From: Lasiosphaeria ovina | Taxonomy: Eukaryota; Ascomycota; Sordariomycetes; Sordariales; Lasiosphaeriaceae | DNA: 64,000 nt | Reading direction: 5' to 3' | Assembly: GCA_033439765.1 (NCBI GenBank) | Contig: JAULSN010000001.1 | Location: forward strand, 6,510,001-6,574,000 | Part shown: piece after piece, positions 1 through 11,229 of the stretch | Position numbering within the stretch: position 1 is the stretch's first letter | How the letters are laid out: the number at the start of each line of letters is the position of its first letter | Notes under the pieces: generated by a model | What the model was told of the DNA's origin: nothing | The model's input: the letters and a program-made list of their open reading frames with translations, nothing else | The model's database searches: none | Program-made: the position numbers and the translations under genes

Positions 1-1453
1 CGCCTATTGCGAACGGCAATGCCAAGGCCAGGCGAAAGCAGAAGGCCTGAATTCGAGTCTTGTGCTGGATTCAACCCAGATGTTCCTCTTAACTGGAATC
101 CATTCCGGCCTCTTTACAAATATTGCATTTTAATGCGTCGCGCGATTTCGATCATCCAGATTCCAGATTCTTGGACTCTATCACCTCGCTTCGACAACAG
201 AAGGTCTTGAAGACGAATGTCCTTTTTTAACTTAAATATTATTTTCTTGCCTAGCCTGTTCTAGTCCAGCTGGGCGCTATGGAGAGGTTGCCTACACATT
301 ATAAGGTAATGGACAGCCTTTGTGTTTTTTTTTCTACTCCGAGGCAAACAGATCTCTCCGTCCCGACGACAAATGGAAGAAAAGGGCCAGGATGGGCAAG
401 TGTGGTTGGGCAAAAACTGTTTATTGCCCGTGTCATTCAAAGTAACATATCCTCTGTATCATAATACCATTAGCCTGTGCTTGTACTTAGAAGTGATGAA
501 TGATATGAAAGCGGTGGTTGTCGTGCGTACTGTTATTATATCCCATGTTTAATTTACTGTGTTTGCAACCTGTCTTTACTCTGGGGAAACCCCTTTCTCA
601 GCCGTAGGTTTACGTGGACGTGGGAGCTCGAAACAGAGCCCGAAAGAGAAAGTTCAAGAGAACGAGATGGAGAAATGTCACTGGAGAGTTCTTTTTTATT
701 GGCCTAACTAAATATATCTTCTTGAGGTATCCGATGATGCTTGCACGCTGGGCTGTCTATGGCCTTGTTTGCTTGCTTGCTGACTACGCGAGTAATTCAA
801 CGTCGAAATTTAATTTCTCGCCAAGGATCCGCCGATGAGCCAAGATCCTCAGGACCTAAGCTTGTTGCAATGCACAAACCTGTCGCCTCGCCCCTTTTCA
901 CTGTCTCGGTGTCTCGCAAGTTCCATCATCTCCCCGCCAGCTTTAGATACCCTCCTCGGTTCGTTGCGAGGAGATGTACACTGTGATGGCAAGGGGATGA
1001 CATCGTGGTAGGGGCGGTAGGTAAATAAGAATATGGGTGTCTTCATCCGTATGAGCTAGTGCCTCTATGTTCGCAGACGCAGTTCTGAGAAATGGGTCGA
1101 GATATATGAGGTGGGGGAATGGGGTGACGATCAAAAGAAATGAGACGGATGTCTTCCCACTTCCAAACCAGCCCAGCACTCTGTCGACATAACACAGATG
1201 CGGGTTGGATGAGGCGGAAGAATTCGTCGACATAGCGCGAGAGGATCCCGATGGATACCCAGAAGACGGACACATCGTTTAACCCGAGCTGGGAAAAGCA
1301 ATGCAAACCCGGCATCTCTTCAATGGGCCAATGTATCCATGATGCTAAGTACGGAAAGGCCTAGGAGTGCTGGTCTTGCCTAATAAGAGCGATGTAGATG
1401 GAATCCATCGAAAAGAACAAAGGAGTTTGGCTGCTGTTTTTATAGCCATCGCA
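1..1453. other. Intergenic / unassigned left edge
   Basis: I see no convincing gene here. Open frames are short, overlap on both strands and resemble no family I recognise. Part of the right end is presumably the 3' UTR and terminator of RTF1, whose stop codon lies at 1454. A truncated neighbour beyond the left edge cannot be excluded. Confidence 0.5.
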
Positions 1454-3722
1454 CTAGTCGATATCGATATCGATATCCAGATCCAGGGCACCAATAATGT
1501 CGTCGTCCATCAAAGGCTTGTGGATCGTGGGGATACCGGTTTTAGGTTGGTTGCGCTGCAGCTCCTGGAGCTTGGCCATATGCGGGGGCAGGCCAGATTT
1601 CTGCGCACCAAGACTCGGAGTGCCCTTTCCGTTCGCTGGGGTGGTTGCTCCACTGCCACCAGACGTGGTTTTTGCCCCTGCTGGCGTTTCTGGGCTGCTC
1701 CCATTCTTCTTACCATTGGCACGGGCTTCCTCAGCAACTTCTTCTCTCTCTAACTCACGGGCGCGGGCCCGCTCCTTCAGCTGGGCTTTCCGCACACTTT
1801 CGGCATTGCGGCGGCGATTCTCAGCATTGAGCATTGCGAGTCTCTCTTGCTGGTTTGGGCCTGCATTCTCGGCCTTCTTTTTCTGCGGAGTGAGTGACGT
1901 CTTGAAGGCCAGTCGTGGGACCTCCAGACTGTCAAGCTTTTCTTGAATCTTATTGGCGCCTTCCTCGTCGCCTCGTGCGTAAGCAAGATCGAGCTGCTTG
2001 GTAAGCCTGTCGCGTTCGGCGCCGCTGAACTTTGCTTGGAGGGTATTCTGGCGCCGGAGCTTCTCAGACAGCTCTTTCTCAGTCCAGGTGCGTTGGACGA
2101 GCTTGTTGATATCACCAATCTTGCTGGACAGGGCAGGCTGAGTGGGGACAGGCAGACCCTCGGAAATGCAAACCTGCTTGTATCGGTTCCATTCAGCCTA
2201 GAGAGACATAAGTTAATATGCCAGCATCGAACGAGGTAAGCATAGTAGGGACACATGCCTCTGTGAATTTCGAATCCGAGCAGGCGATAGCCGGCCACTC
2301 GCGCTGCGCCTTGCCGTGGGCCGCTAAAACGTACAGATCGGCCACCATCTGGTGACCCGACTGGTCCATCAGCGCAAACGGACGACTCCGATTAAATCCT
2401 GCATCAACGTTAGCTCAAGACGCAGATTGGCAGATGTAGAGAAAACAAACCCTTGATGACGGCCATGCGGTAGACATCTTGGCGCGTAGAAGGATCGGGC
2501 CCAATATTGATGCGGACAAAGCAGCCCGTGAGAGTCTCCTCGAGGCCTGGGTAAAAGCAGACCTCGGCAAACCGGCTCCGGCCAACCCGAAGGCGTTCAA
2601 CGTCTCTCAGTTCTGCTGGGACTGCCTCTCTGTGTTCGGGTGTACGAGATTTCGGTTTAGATCTGGCCGGGCCAGCCCATTCTACATCGCTATCCCGGTC
2701 GTCGAGACCAGCACTGCGGCTGTATGACGGGGAGCGCTGCTTGCGGCGGTCGATATCGCGCTCTCTTTGCTCTTTGCGACTGCTTCGTTCCTCTCTCGCA
2801 CGGCGGAGTGTGTCCATCTTCTCGCTCGTATCTCCTACCTTGGTTCGGACCCGAGCGGTTTTGCGCTGCGAATCCTCGAGCTCGGCGGCGCTCGCTTTGC
2901 GCTTCTTGCTATCATTGTCCTGGTTGACCTTTAGCTGGCGAAGCATGCGGTTTTGGCGGATCCGCTCGTTCTCTTCTCTGCGCTCTGCGAGAATCTGCTC
3001 TCGCTCAATTTCGCGCATGCCCATGATGTGCTCCTTCTCGTCGAGGTTCTTGAACATGCCCTCGACTGGGTACTGGATTGTTTCGTCATCACCACCACGA
3101 CCCTTGGCCTGCGGGGCATCCGACTCGGAGTCGGATTCATCCATCGGTGCCGACTGCTGGGAGCTGGGTGAGGCGGGCGCCGAAGATCTGCGGTGACGCA
3201 TGTGGATTAATTGAAGGGTTCGGAATGGGATAGGGCTCTCTTAGGCGCGAGCAAAGACTCGCACGATTAAGAAGTATGGAAAGACGCAGGGCAAAGGGAA
3301 GGTGGAAGGTGGTGGAGGGGCGATCGTGAGTTAAATAGTTTAGGGGAGGGTAGAAGGGCAAGAGCGGCGACCTCTGCGCTCAAAAAGCGGCCTTAGGACA
3401 GAGGACGGGGGGAGCAGGAGGGCAGGTCATGGGGATCTATCTATCCTATCTTGCAAGGTGAGTCGAAAGTGAAAACGGTGTAGACTTACGCCTCTCCCTC
3501 CTCGTCTGATTCGTCATCGCTCCTCGCACGCTTCTTTGCCTGTTTGGCAGGCGTCTTTACAACAGCAGAGCCTCTAGCTGGCGTGTCTGTTCTCCCGGCG
3601 GGTTGGGAGGGCGGCGAGGGCGACAGTGACTCGTCCCTGCTGCGATCGATTTGCTCCTCTTCCTCGTCCGAAGACACGTCGCCACCGGCGAGAGCCAGCA
3701 GCTCATCGTCGATGTCAGACAT
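1454..3722 (-). CDS. RTF1: RTF1, Paf1-complex subunit (Plus3 domain)
   Basis: Rtf1 is the Paf1-complex subunit that couples elongating RNA polymerase II to histone H2B ubiquitylation and Chd1/Spt5 binding in the nucleus. I reconstruct four exons: 3722-3490, 3187-2451, 2398-2259 and 2197-1454, giving about 617 aa. The acidic N-terminus starts MSDIDDELLALAGGD. A charged coiled-coil-rich region (EREQILAERREENERIRQNR) precedes the Plus3 domain (VERLRVGRSRFAEV, then VYRMAVIKG joining GFNRSRPFALMDQSG across intron 2). The C-terminal half is Lys/Glu-rich helix and ends in an alternating LDLDIDIDID tail encoded by a GATATC repeat. Intron 1 is long (302 nt). Intron 3 (2258-2198) appears to use a GC donor (GCATGT), because only this junction keeps the Plus3 frame (KFTE|AEWNRY). 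The gene is head-to-head with COQ7. The family call is firm; exact splice sites are inferred. Confidence 0.93.
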
Positions 3723-4356
3723 TTCTACAGCTTGAGAAGGAACACCTGAATCGGGGAAGTCGTGGTAGGAAGTGGGGAGGGTTTGGCGATAGGATGCGAC
3801 AGACTTTCGAAGCGACGCAAGGCTGCCTGCCGACGGCGAGGATGCGGTTCAAGCTGCGCCAAGCAGGAAATTGAAAATGGAAAGGAGTGGTAGATGAACA
3901 GACAGACGCCTATGTCTCGGTGCGTGGTTGGACGGGGGTATGCGTGAAGGGATGCGCAGAACCAAGGAGACGAAAGTGCCTCGAAGCAACAATGAAATTC
4001 TTGGTGCGGTTTGCGAGAGGTCGTTGTGCAAGGTAACTGGCGTTGGCCTACACGTCGCCAATGGCCAGGTGCCCGTGCTCGCGATTGATTTACCATTGGC
4101 TAGACTGGCTGGTAAGGCAGGTACGTACCTTTTTTAGCAGTTGGGCCTGTATCAACGGGCTGCTACGGAGCAAATTTAGCGGCCCCGGACGCTAGATTGA
4201 TCCGGGTGGGCTGCACCCTACCAGAGTAGCACCGCCCTTGCAAACGGAGATTGACCCCACTAGAGGTGCGTTCCGGCTTCCATCCCGTGTTCGACTTGAA
4301 GGTCAAAACGGAACAAGGCCTCAACGCACTCCCATCTAGACGTCGTCACCGCCTCA
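3723..4356. promoter_or_regulatory. Bidirectional promoter region RTF1 / COQ7
   Basis: This 634-bp spacer separates the divergent start codons of RTF1 (3722, minus) and COQ7 (4357, plus), so it must hold both promoters. I cannot point to a specific element with confidence. Confidence 0.6.
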
Positions 4357-5232
4357 ATGGCTTTACACCACGTAGTTCTGCGCTCGGCACGATGCATGCC
4401 AACGTCTCCACATCACCAGCAGCAGCTGGGGGTTTTCTGCAGTGGGCTGCTTGCAACAAGACCGTCAACATCCTGCTCCCGAACCACGAGAACAAGCTGC
4501 TCACCCAACACCCGAAGACCGCTCTCGACGACACCGGTCGCCGCCGTATCACCTGCAACTCCCACCAATAATAGACAAATCAGTAACCAGACCGGCAACG
4601 CCAGCGGAAGCGGCAGCAGCACTCACAATGAGGGGCGCACGCAGAGCAAGAAGAGGATACCGCTGACGGCAGCGCAACGCGAATTTCTGTCTTCGGCGCT
4701 GCGCGTTAACCAGGCGGGCGAGCTCGCGGCGACGCTAATCTACACGGCGCAAACGCCGCCCGTCGTGTCGCGGGAGCCGCACCTGCGGCCGCTAATGCGG
4801 CACATGTACGAGCAGGAGGCGGCACACCTCTCGGCGTTCAACGCGCTGATCGCGAAGCACCGTGTGCGGCCCACGGCGCTGTACCCGGTGTGGTCGCTGT
4901 TGGCGTCGGGGCTAGGGTGGACAACGGGGGTGATGGGGCGAGAGGCGGCTATGGCGTGCACCGAGGCGGTCGAGACCGAGATAGGTGACCACTACAATGC
5001 GCAGATTCGCCGCCTGCTTGAGATGGTGACTGAGTGGGAGACCCAAGGCTACGAAGTTGGTGGCGAGTTCAAGGACCTTATCGTCACCTTGAGGAGGATA
5101 CGAGACGAGGAGCTCGAGCATCTCGACCATGCCGTCGAGCATGACGCCAAAAAGGCCGAGCCGTATTGGCTCTTGACAGGTGTCATTCGTGCTGGTTGCC
5201 GCGGCGCTATATGGGTTAGCGAGAGAGTATAG
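4357..5232 (+). CDS. COQ7: COQ7, 5-demethoxyubiquinone hydroxylase (mitochondrial)
   Basis: This di-iron monooxygenase hydroxylates demethoxyubiquinone in the penultimate step of ubiquinone synthesis, on the mitochondrial inner membrane (CoQ synthome). It is a single exon of 291 aa. The first ~100 residues are Arg/Ser/Thr-rich and poor in acid, as expected for a mitochondrial presequence. The ferritin-like carboxylate ligands are all visible: Glu in VNQAGELAA, ExxH in YEQEAAHLSAF, Glu in CTEAVETEIGDHY, and ExxH in DEELEHLDHAVEH. The C-terminus is the usual short helix (TGVIRAGCRGAIWVSERV). The ATG at 4357 starts the presequence in frame. The gene converges on the phospholipase D gene downstream. 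Confidence 0.95.
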   Translation: MALHHVVLRSARCMPTSPHHQQQLGVFCSGLLATRPSTSCSRTTRTSCSPNTRRPLSTTPVAAVSPATPTNNRQISNQTGNASGSGSSTHNEGRTQSKKRIPLTAAQREFLSSALRVNQAGELAATLIYTAQTPPVVSREPHLRPLMRHMYEQEAAHLSAFNALIAKHRVRPTALYPVWSLLASGLGWTTGVMGREAAMACTEAVETEIGDHYNAQIRRLLEMVTEWETQGYEVGGEFKDLIVTLRRIRDEELEHLDHAVEHDAKKAEPYWLLTGVIRAGCRGAIWVSERV

Positions 5233-5751
5233 AAATTTCCCTCATGGCCTAGGGATCTACGGATAAATCAGTCGGGGTATCTTATTGCCGACGTTACCGG
5301 TAACGTGTTGTTATTTTTCTGTATAGTTTTTGTGAGAACAGACTAGACTTGATTGTAACCGGGAAAGAGCAGAAAACCTGCTTGTACAAACCCCCCCCCC
5401 CCGGAGAAATGCACAGCAGATTATTGCGTGGAAGTAAAAGATGCCAGTGCTGAAAAGACGGGAAATAGGAAACCAAGAGCAAGAAAAGAAAACAAAGACC
5501 AAATAAGTATGCCAGAACAGTTATGCAACGAAGCCAACAGCCCACCAACACCGACGCAATGATGTACGCTGCTTTATATCTCGAACGGCCGGTTGGGCTA
5601 AATGCCGTCGTGCCAGCCATCTTCCTCCTTTTGACCACTTGCATGCTTAATAGTAGAAACCGCAATCTCTTTTCAGTGAGAAACCTAGTTGCTGCTTCTG
5701 TGTTAGTCTCCAATAAACCGTGCCAGACAGAAATGTACAGCCCTAAACTTA
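5233..5751. other. Convergent 3' spacer COQ7 / SPO14, with C12 run
   Basis: This 519-bp tail-to-tail spacer must contain both 3' UTRs. It holds a homopolymer of 12 C at 5391-5402. No gene is seen. Confidence 0.6.
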
Positions 5752-8700
5752 CTATATTTGCAGCGGCGCAACTTGGTCTACCTGGAACAGCCAGTTTCCA
5801 TTCGTCTCTTCGACGGCAAGCCAGTCGTAAGGAAACTGGACGAGTGCGCCTTGCGTCATGTTGAGCAACTCTTCAGCCTCGGCACGAGGGAGCAAGTCAT
5901 CAGAGGCACTGAATCCCCGCCGACTGCTCCTCGTAGGCGCACGCCGGCGTCGCTTTTGCGATCCAAACGCCTTACCGCCATGGTTGGCCTCGTTGCTGAT
6001 GCCTAGAGGGGCTCCGTTGCCGTAACTGCCGTTGGATAGGTCAGGCGCCTTCTCCTGCGTCGAAAAGGTGGTGTGGCGCTCTTTGCGGCCATCGGTTCCG
6101 CTCTCTCCTGTGGTTGGGAAGGCAGTTGGGCTTATGTTTCGCGACGAACGGTTGTCCGCTTCTGCTGCTTTTTCCAGGCCGGCCGGCAGATTATTAACAA
6201 TCGAATCATCTCCTATTTCGCCTTCAGCGAGGGCCTTCTTCTCATCCATGTGTGATTCGCCCGAGGCTCCAGCAGCTTTATGGTGACCGCTGGGGTGAGG
6301 TTTCATCAACCTCTCACCCATCCCTTTAGCGACAGCGACTGGGCCTGGCGCACCAATCCCGGCGCCGGTAGTGGACTGCATCGCCGGAATAGCCGCCTCT
6401 TCTTTGTCGCCGTCCTCGCTTGATCTGTGCCCGTCCATGCTCTCCTTGAAGCGTTGGTTATAGGCCTGGAACTCCTTGTACTCGGCCCAATTTGTCGCCA
6501 GGGAATCGGGCATGCACCGGAAGACGCGCCGATAGATTCGTGTGTTGTTTTCTGCAGCTCTACACCAGACATCGTCGTAGAAGGCCGGGTTGAGGGGGTC
6601 GCGCATGCAATCCTTGTCAATGCTAGCCAGCTTAACATCGATGGCGGCTTGGTTCGCAGGACCAGTGTTAGCCTGGTCTGCTTGGGCTGGTGGCCCCCCA
6701 ATATCCGTATCGTCCACTTGGGGCAGTGATGGTAGCTGGTTCACTCGTGGAAGCCCTAGCTGCTCTGTTGTTCGTCTGTCAAAGGCAGGCATGGGCGGAA
6801 TAACGTCGTGGTTGACGCCGCCGTCGGGAGCAAGGACTCCAGATTGACGGCGTCGCTGGTGTGCATGCTTAGGATTGTCAACGGTCCCTCTCCCCTCCGG
6901 CGACGCGCCGTGGATGAGGATCTCCCTGCCGTTAAGGATGACGGAATCCCTGCCAGTGTTAGTACCTTCCTCCTGTGCCATTTTCCGACGGTCAGGGCCA
7001 GGACCCTCAGCTTTTTTCTTGTGCTTCTCGTTCTCAACCTCGCCTGTTTGCTGGGAGGCAACTGACTTCCCCTTGGAGGATGAGCTACCAAGACCACGAG
7101 ACTCTAAAACATCGACATCATTACTAAAGCTCGCGGATCTCTGGAGATGTGGAGGAGTTCTAGGCGGGCCACGCTCAGACATTCGCCTTTTTGAGCTCTC
7201 GGCCACAGGTGTAATATCAGACTCGTCGTAGAAGATACGATCCATCTCCGCCCTAAACTCTTCCGCGCGGTCCAAATCCGCTTGTCGCTCCTCCTCCAAA
7301 ATCTCGTCAACGTCCAGCCCCAGATGCTCGCGCATCAGCCGCAGGCGTAGAGTATGGGCGAATCGGCCAACGCGATAGGGACGGCCGCCCATTGTCGACC
7401 ATATCATATCTGTGTCACGAACGATGGAAGCGCATTCAGAATCGCGGTTGCCAAGCATGGACCGCTCGTTGATGTTGGCCGACCCGATCAAGGCGACGCG
7501 ATCGTCCACAATGATGCATTTGGCATGGATGTACAACTGTTCCGTCGTGAGCAGGTTGTTTCCGAGCTTGCCCCACTGGCGAAGACTAAAGAACTGGATA
7601 TAGTCCTCTGGGTCGATGCCGGCAGCCCGAAGCCGCCCAAATATTGAGTGTTCTCCTCGACAGATGCTGCGGTACTGGCACTGTAGAATCAAGCGAACGC
7701 TGGTTCCGTCCTGGTCGTTTACTTCGTTCTGGAAGCCAGGCATCAGCGGGATGAGTATGACGGCACGCCAGTCCTCATCCTTCTCGTGTGCTCGCAAGAT
7801 GCGACTGACGAGCGCATCACCAATGCGGTTAATCATCTTGTTATTTAAAGTCTCCGTGCTGGTGATGAAGAACTGGTTCTCGATGTAAACGAAATGCTCA
7901 GAGTCTTCAATCATCTTGATGTAGGCCGACTGAATACTTTGCTCTGTGTCCTCAACGCCGAGCGACCAAGTTGATGCCGAACGGAGAATTTGCACTTCGC
8001 AGGTGCCATCTAGACCTATGGCCTCCAGTTCCTCTCTCTTCGAGTCGGGGGGTGGCAGCAAGAAAGGGGTCGGTCGGGTTGGTTTACGCCCCCGCCGGAC
8101 GTAGTTCCATCTCTGGACGAAATGGCGCGTTAGATCTCTGGCAGGCTGGCCCACGACCTGCATTGAGATGTCATGCCAAGGCATACGCGGGATCCTGCCT
8201 CTATCGTACATTTCCTCGTATGGCTCGGTAAGCCTGAAGAAGTCACGTTCCCGCGGGTTTGAATAGTCCTTGCCTGGGAAAAGCTGGCAATGTTCTGCGT
8301 CCTTGGGGCCGTCCTGAGGCTCGAATCCCGTGGGCTTGTCATCCGCCACAGGATGTTGTGGGCAGTCCCACCGCCCAAAACAGAGGTCGATCCCGCCGAC
8401 AAAAGCAATGTCATGGTCGACAATGACAATTTTTTCATGATGAGCGAAGAAGAACTGGTTTTTCTTGAACTGATTTGGCGACCGTTGGACAAATATGTTA
8501 GGGTGCAGATTCAACAGCGAGAACTTGGTGTACTCGGAGTCAATCGGAATCGCGGCCTCCACGTTTCGGTAGACTATGACGAATATCTTCACGCCTTCAG
8601 CCGCTTTCTTCTGGAGCAAGCGATCAAGACGCCACTTCTGGCTGATGCAAGCGGGCCGTCTCATGTATAGCTCTGGGCTCAACCACCAATCGTGGATGTA

Positions 8701-11229
8701 AACAACATCTTTTGCCATGCTGATAGCTCGCGACACATTCCACATGTAGTCTCGCCCGTCGACGAGCCACTGTGCATATACTCCAGTCCGTACCGGCGCA
8801 AAGCTGCCGAAGCGGTTCGTAAGATGCCACGGGGTGCTCTTCAGCATCTCAATGATTGATTCCTCAAACTGTTGGATGAGATGCTGGTTAGGGGAGAAGA
8901 GTTTCACCTTCCTTTCGGATGTGACTATTTTGAGAGTGTGATGCATCTCAGGCTGAATGTTGGTCGTTAAGTCGAGATGCTCAATATCTTCGTCGTCATT
9001 GCCCATCTTTTCTAGAAGCAGTTTGCCCTTATTCTTCTTAGGAACAATCCTGAACTTGGAATCGACAAGGTAAACGTCGTAGATGTTCATGTTCTCGGGC
9101 GACTCGACGCACACGATGTAGCTCTGGCGTACCAAAAACCACTTTCGACTGTGCCTTGCAATCACCTTCCCCGGTGTCAACACGCGCCGGAAATCAAGAC
9201 CCTTTGATGACTGGATGTGGAGATAACACTCCTTTCCGTGGTAGCTACCCTCCGCGGCGAGGCGGACTCCGAGTGCGGATAGCTCGAGGAAGCGGCAAAG
9301 GCGATTGCTATCGGCTCGAAACATGAGCCAGCGAATCATCTCTTGCAGATACTTCTCTAACATCCTCTGCTGACGTTCGACATATCTCCTTCGTGCAGCA
9401 GCAGCGTCGGCCACGGTTTGAGCAAGATCGGCTTGAGAACCCAAAGCCGACGTTTTTCGACGGCCGCCAAGTACGGGCATGCGGGACCTCCTTTTCCTTA
9501 TTTGTGGCCTCTCGTCAGCGTCAGTGCCTTCAGCAACAGTTGCCTCACCGGCCGTGCCCTCTCCTGCTGTACCCTCTCCGGCCGTACCCTCCGCGGCCGT
9601 ACCTTCGCCTACATTTTCCTCGCCGGCTCGTCCTTCAAGAAGGTCCTCTTCGTCGTTGTCGTCCAGGCCCCGGACGCCACGAAGATAAGGAAAGGCTGAT
9701 AGCGGAAACCGCGGTTGCTTGGGCTTGGCACCTATATCGCGGGTTGTTGGGAATTTTTCATTGCGCAAGGTCAACTTGTATTTCCAATGCAGGTTCAGAA
9801 TGTCTCTGATGGTCCGCTTGATCGTCCATTTCATTTGACTGGGGCCGCTCCCGTATTCCATGTCAATGGTGAACTGCCAATGTCTTTCGCTGTCCTTGTC
9901 TTGCACCGGAGCACTTTCCCGGATCCGAAGCCTCAGCTGCTCGAGAAGAACGGGAATCCGCTTGTTTCCATGCTCATCGCGCTGAATCATGCTTGCCAGC
10001 ATCAAAACAGCAGGGGCAACAGCGCGAAGCTCGGCCATCAGCTCAGCAGACTTGTAGTAGTCGAACTGATCTTCCTTCTTTTGTCTTAACAGTTTCAACG
10101 TGTTCTTGACCTGACGCCACTTTTGCGCACCGAATGTCGATGCCCGCTCGGCGCCAAAAAAGGGCCTCCTGGGGGTCATTGCATCACCGTCGGATACTCC
10201 GCCACCGAGTGCAGACAGGCGCCGGAAATGATGGCCCACACGATAGCTCGAAGGACTTTCGACTTCCTCCCCGTCATCGCCTCGATTAGCAACCCAAGGG
10301 TTGCCCATCTTCACACCCCGTTCTCTCGCGAGCTGGTCACGGCCTTCTCCCTCTGAGAGGCCGCCACGATCAGCAGTATCCGACATGGTGGCACGGCGCA
10401 AGAAACCCAGACGACCATGGCCGCCGGGGGTTTCTGGCCCTGTCGGAGGGAGATGCGGAGTGTTTGGCGTCGAGGACGAATCCACTCGTGGTCTTCGTAC
10501 CCGCCTTTTTTTCTTCTGCTTGCCCCTAGCAAGTCCTGCGGCATTTGTCTCATCTGCGGTTTCCTCAGCATCTGCGTCATCGTCGCTCCCTTCGGCCCCC
10601 GCCCGGGGAGCCCTCGTGCTTTGCCGTGTCATGGTAGGCGAGCTCGCTGTCGAGCCGGGATCGGTGATTGGAGCTGGCATCCGAAAGCCCTGAGAGACGC
10701 TGGGCCCAGCAAGCTCCTTCAATCTTGCCATAAAACTCGACCCTCGAATCTTTCCCACGGCGTCCCTAGTATCCCATGAGCTTTGTCTCAAGTGTGTTAA
10801 TGCGGCTGGCTGGTCAAAGATGACATCGTCCCGAGCGAACTGCACACTCCTCCTTCCAGTGATCGGTGATGGCATCTCGAGGGTGTCTGCCAATGGGGTG
10901 GGTGGACTTGGTGATGCCGTCTTGATCTGGGGCGTATCGACGCTCAATGCCGCTGGGCGTGGGTTTGGGCTGGCCTGGGGGATAGGTGAAACTCTGTCGT
11001 GAGGAAGCCCCCCGTTAAGATAATCGGCGGGTTCATTTTCGGGCACTGTTTGACCCCTCAGCGAGCTGGGCCTCGCCGCGAAGTCGAATTCGTCCGAGGC
11101 ACCTGTTAGGGGTCCGCCGAACACGCGTGCTTGGGGAATGGTAGGCAGCTCGGACAGCCGGTCCGGAGGCAGCGGGCCTTCATCCGGTGCTACGGCGGTG
11201 GCACCGTCGGTGTTGGACGGCCCAGCCAT
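5752..11229 (-). CDS. SPO14: Phospholipase D1 (Spo14-type, PX-PH-HKD)
   Basis: The enzyme is a phosphatidylcholine-hydrolysing phospholipase D that makes phosphatidic acid for vesicle traffic and, in yeast, prospore membrane growth. It is a single uninterrupted exon of 1825 aa starting at an ATG. The order is: a long disordered N-terminus (about 1-390); a PX-like region (WQFTIDMEYGSG...RDILNLHWKYKL); an interrupting low-complexity insert with imperfect AEGTAGEGTAG repeats; a PH region (SSKGLDFRRVLTPGKVI...RKWFLVRQSYIV); and two HKD catalytic motifs. HKD1 is HEKIVIVDHD at about residues 931-940 (plus-strand ~8410-8440). HKD2 is HAKCIIVDDRVALIGSANINERS, beginning at about residue 1235. A long disordered C-terminal extension follows, ending near EETNGNWLFQVDQVAPLQI. 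Its length fits fungal Spo14 proteins. It is divergent from gamma-tubulin. Confidence 0.95.
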   Translation of the reverse strand: MAGPSNTDGATAVAPDEGPLPPDRLSELPTIPQARVFGGPLTGASDEFDFAARPSSLRGQTVPENEPADYLNGGLPHDRVSPIPQASPNPRPAALSVDTPQIKTASPSPPTPLADTLEMPSPITGRRSVQFARDDVIFDQPAALTHLRQSSWDTRDAVGKIRGSSFMARLKELAGPSVSQGFRMPAPITDPGSTASSPTMTRQSTRAPRAGAEGSDDDADAEETADETNAAGLARGKQKKKRRVRRPRVDSSSTPNTPHLPPTGPETPGGHGRLGFLRRATMSDTADRGGLSEGEGRDQLARERGVKMGNPWVANRGDDGEEVESPSSYRVGHHFRRLSALGGGVSDGDAMTPRRPFFGAERASTFGAQKWRQVKNTLKLLRQKKEDQFDYYKSAELMAELRAVAPAVLMLASMIQRDEHGNKRIPVLLEQLRLRIRESAPVQDKDSERHWQFTIDMEYGSGPSQMKWTIKRTIRDILNLHWKYKLTLRNEKFPTTRDIGAKPKQPRFPLSAFPYLRGVRGLDDNDEEDLLEGRAGEENVGEGTAAEGTAGEGTAGEGTAGEATVAEGTDADERPQIRKRRSRMPVLGGRRKTSALGSQADLAQTVADAAAARRRYVERQQRMLEKYLQEMIRWLMFRADSNRLCRFLELSALGVRLAAEGSYHGKECYLHIQSSKGLDFRRVLTPGKVIARHSRKWFLVRQSYIVCVESPENMNIYDVYLVDSKFRIVPKKNKGKLLLEKMGNDDEDIEHLDLTTNIQPEMHHTLKIVTSERKVKLFSPNQHLIQQFEESIIEMLKSTPWHLTNRFGSFAPVRTGVYAQWLVDGRDYMWNVSRAISMAKDVVYIHDWWLSPELYMRRPACISQKWRLDRLLQKKAAEGVKIFVIVYRNVEAAIPIDSEYTKFSLLNLHPNIFVQRSPNQFKKNQFFFAHHEKIVIVDHDIAFVGGIDLCFGRWDCPQHPVADDKPTGFEPQDGPKDAEHCQLFPGKDYSNPRERDFFRLTEPYEEMYDRGRIPRMPWHDISMQVVGQPARDLTRHFVQRWNYVRRGRKPTRPTPFLLPPPDSKREELEAIGLDGTCEVQILRSASTWSLGVEDTEQSIQSAYIKMIEDSEHFVYIENQFFITSTETLNNKMINRIGDALVSRILRAHEKDEDWRAVILIPLMPGFQNEVNDQDGTSVRLILQCQYRSICRGEHSIFGRLRAAGIDPEDYIQFFSLRQWGKLGNNLLTTEQLYIHAKCIIVDDRVALIGSANINERSMLGNRDSECASIVRDTDMIWSTMGGRPYRVGRFAHTLRLRLMREHLGLDVDEILEEERQADLDRAEEFRAEMDRIFYDESDITPVAESSKRRMSERGPPRTPPHLQRSASFSNDVDVLESRGLGSSSSKGKSVASQQTGEVENEKHKKKAEGPGPDRRKMAQEEGTNTGRDSVILNGREILIHGASPEGRGTVDNPKHAHQRRRQSGVLAPDGGVNHDVIPPMPAFDRRTTEQLGLPRVNQLPSLPQVDDTDIGGPPAQADQANTGPANQAAIDVKLASIDKDCMRDPLNPAFYDDVWCRAAENNTRIYRRVFRCMPDSLATNWAEYKEFQAYNQRFKESMDGHRSSEDGDKEEAAIPAMQSTTGAGIGAPGPVAVAKGMGERLMKPHPSGHHKAAGASGESHMDEKKALAEGEIGDDSIVNNLPAGLEKAAEADNRSSRNISPTAFPTTGESGTDGRKERHTTFSTQEKAPDLSNGSYGNGAPLGISNEANHGGKAFGSQKRRRRAPTRSSRRGFSASDDLLPRAEAEELLNMTQGALVQFPYDWLAVEETNGNWLFQVDQVAPLQI

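Noticed and set aside
943..1315. Overlapping minus-strand frames of 90 and 110 codons near the left edge
   Set aside because: Neither has domain signal or splice structure. They overlap in different frames, as random open frames do.
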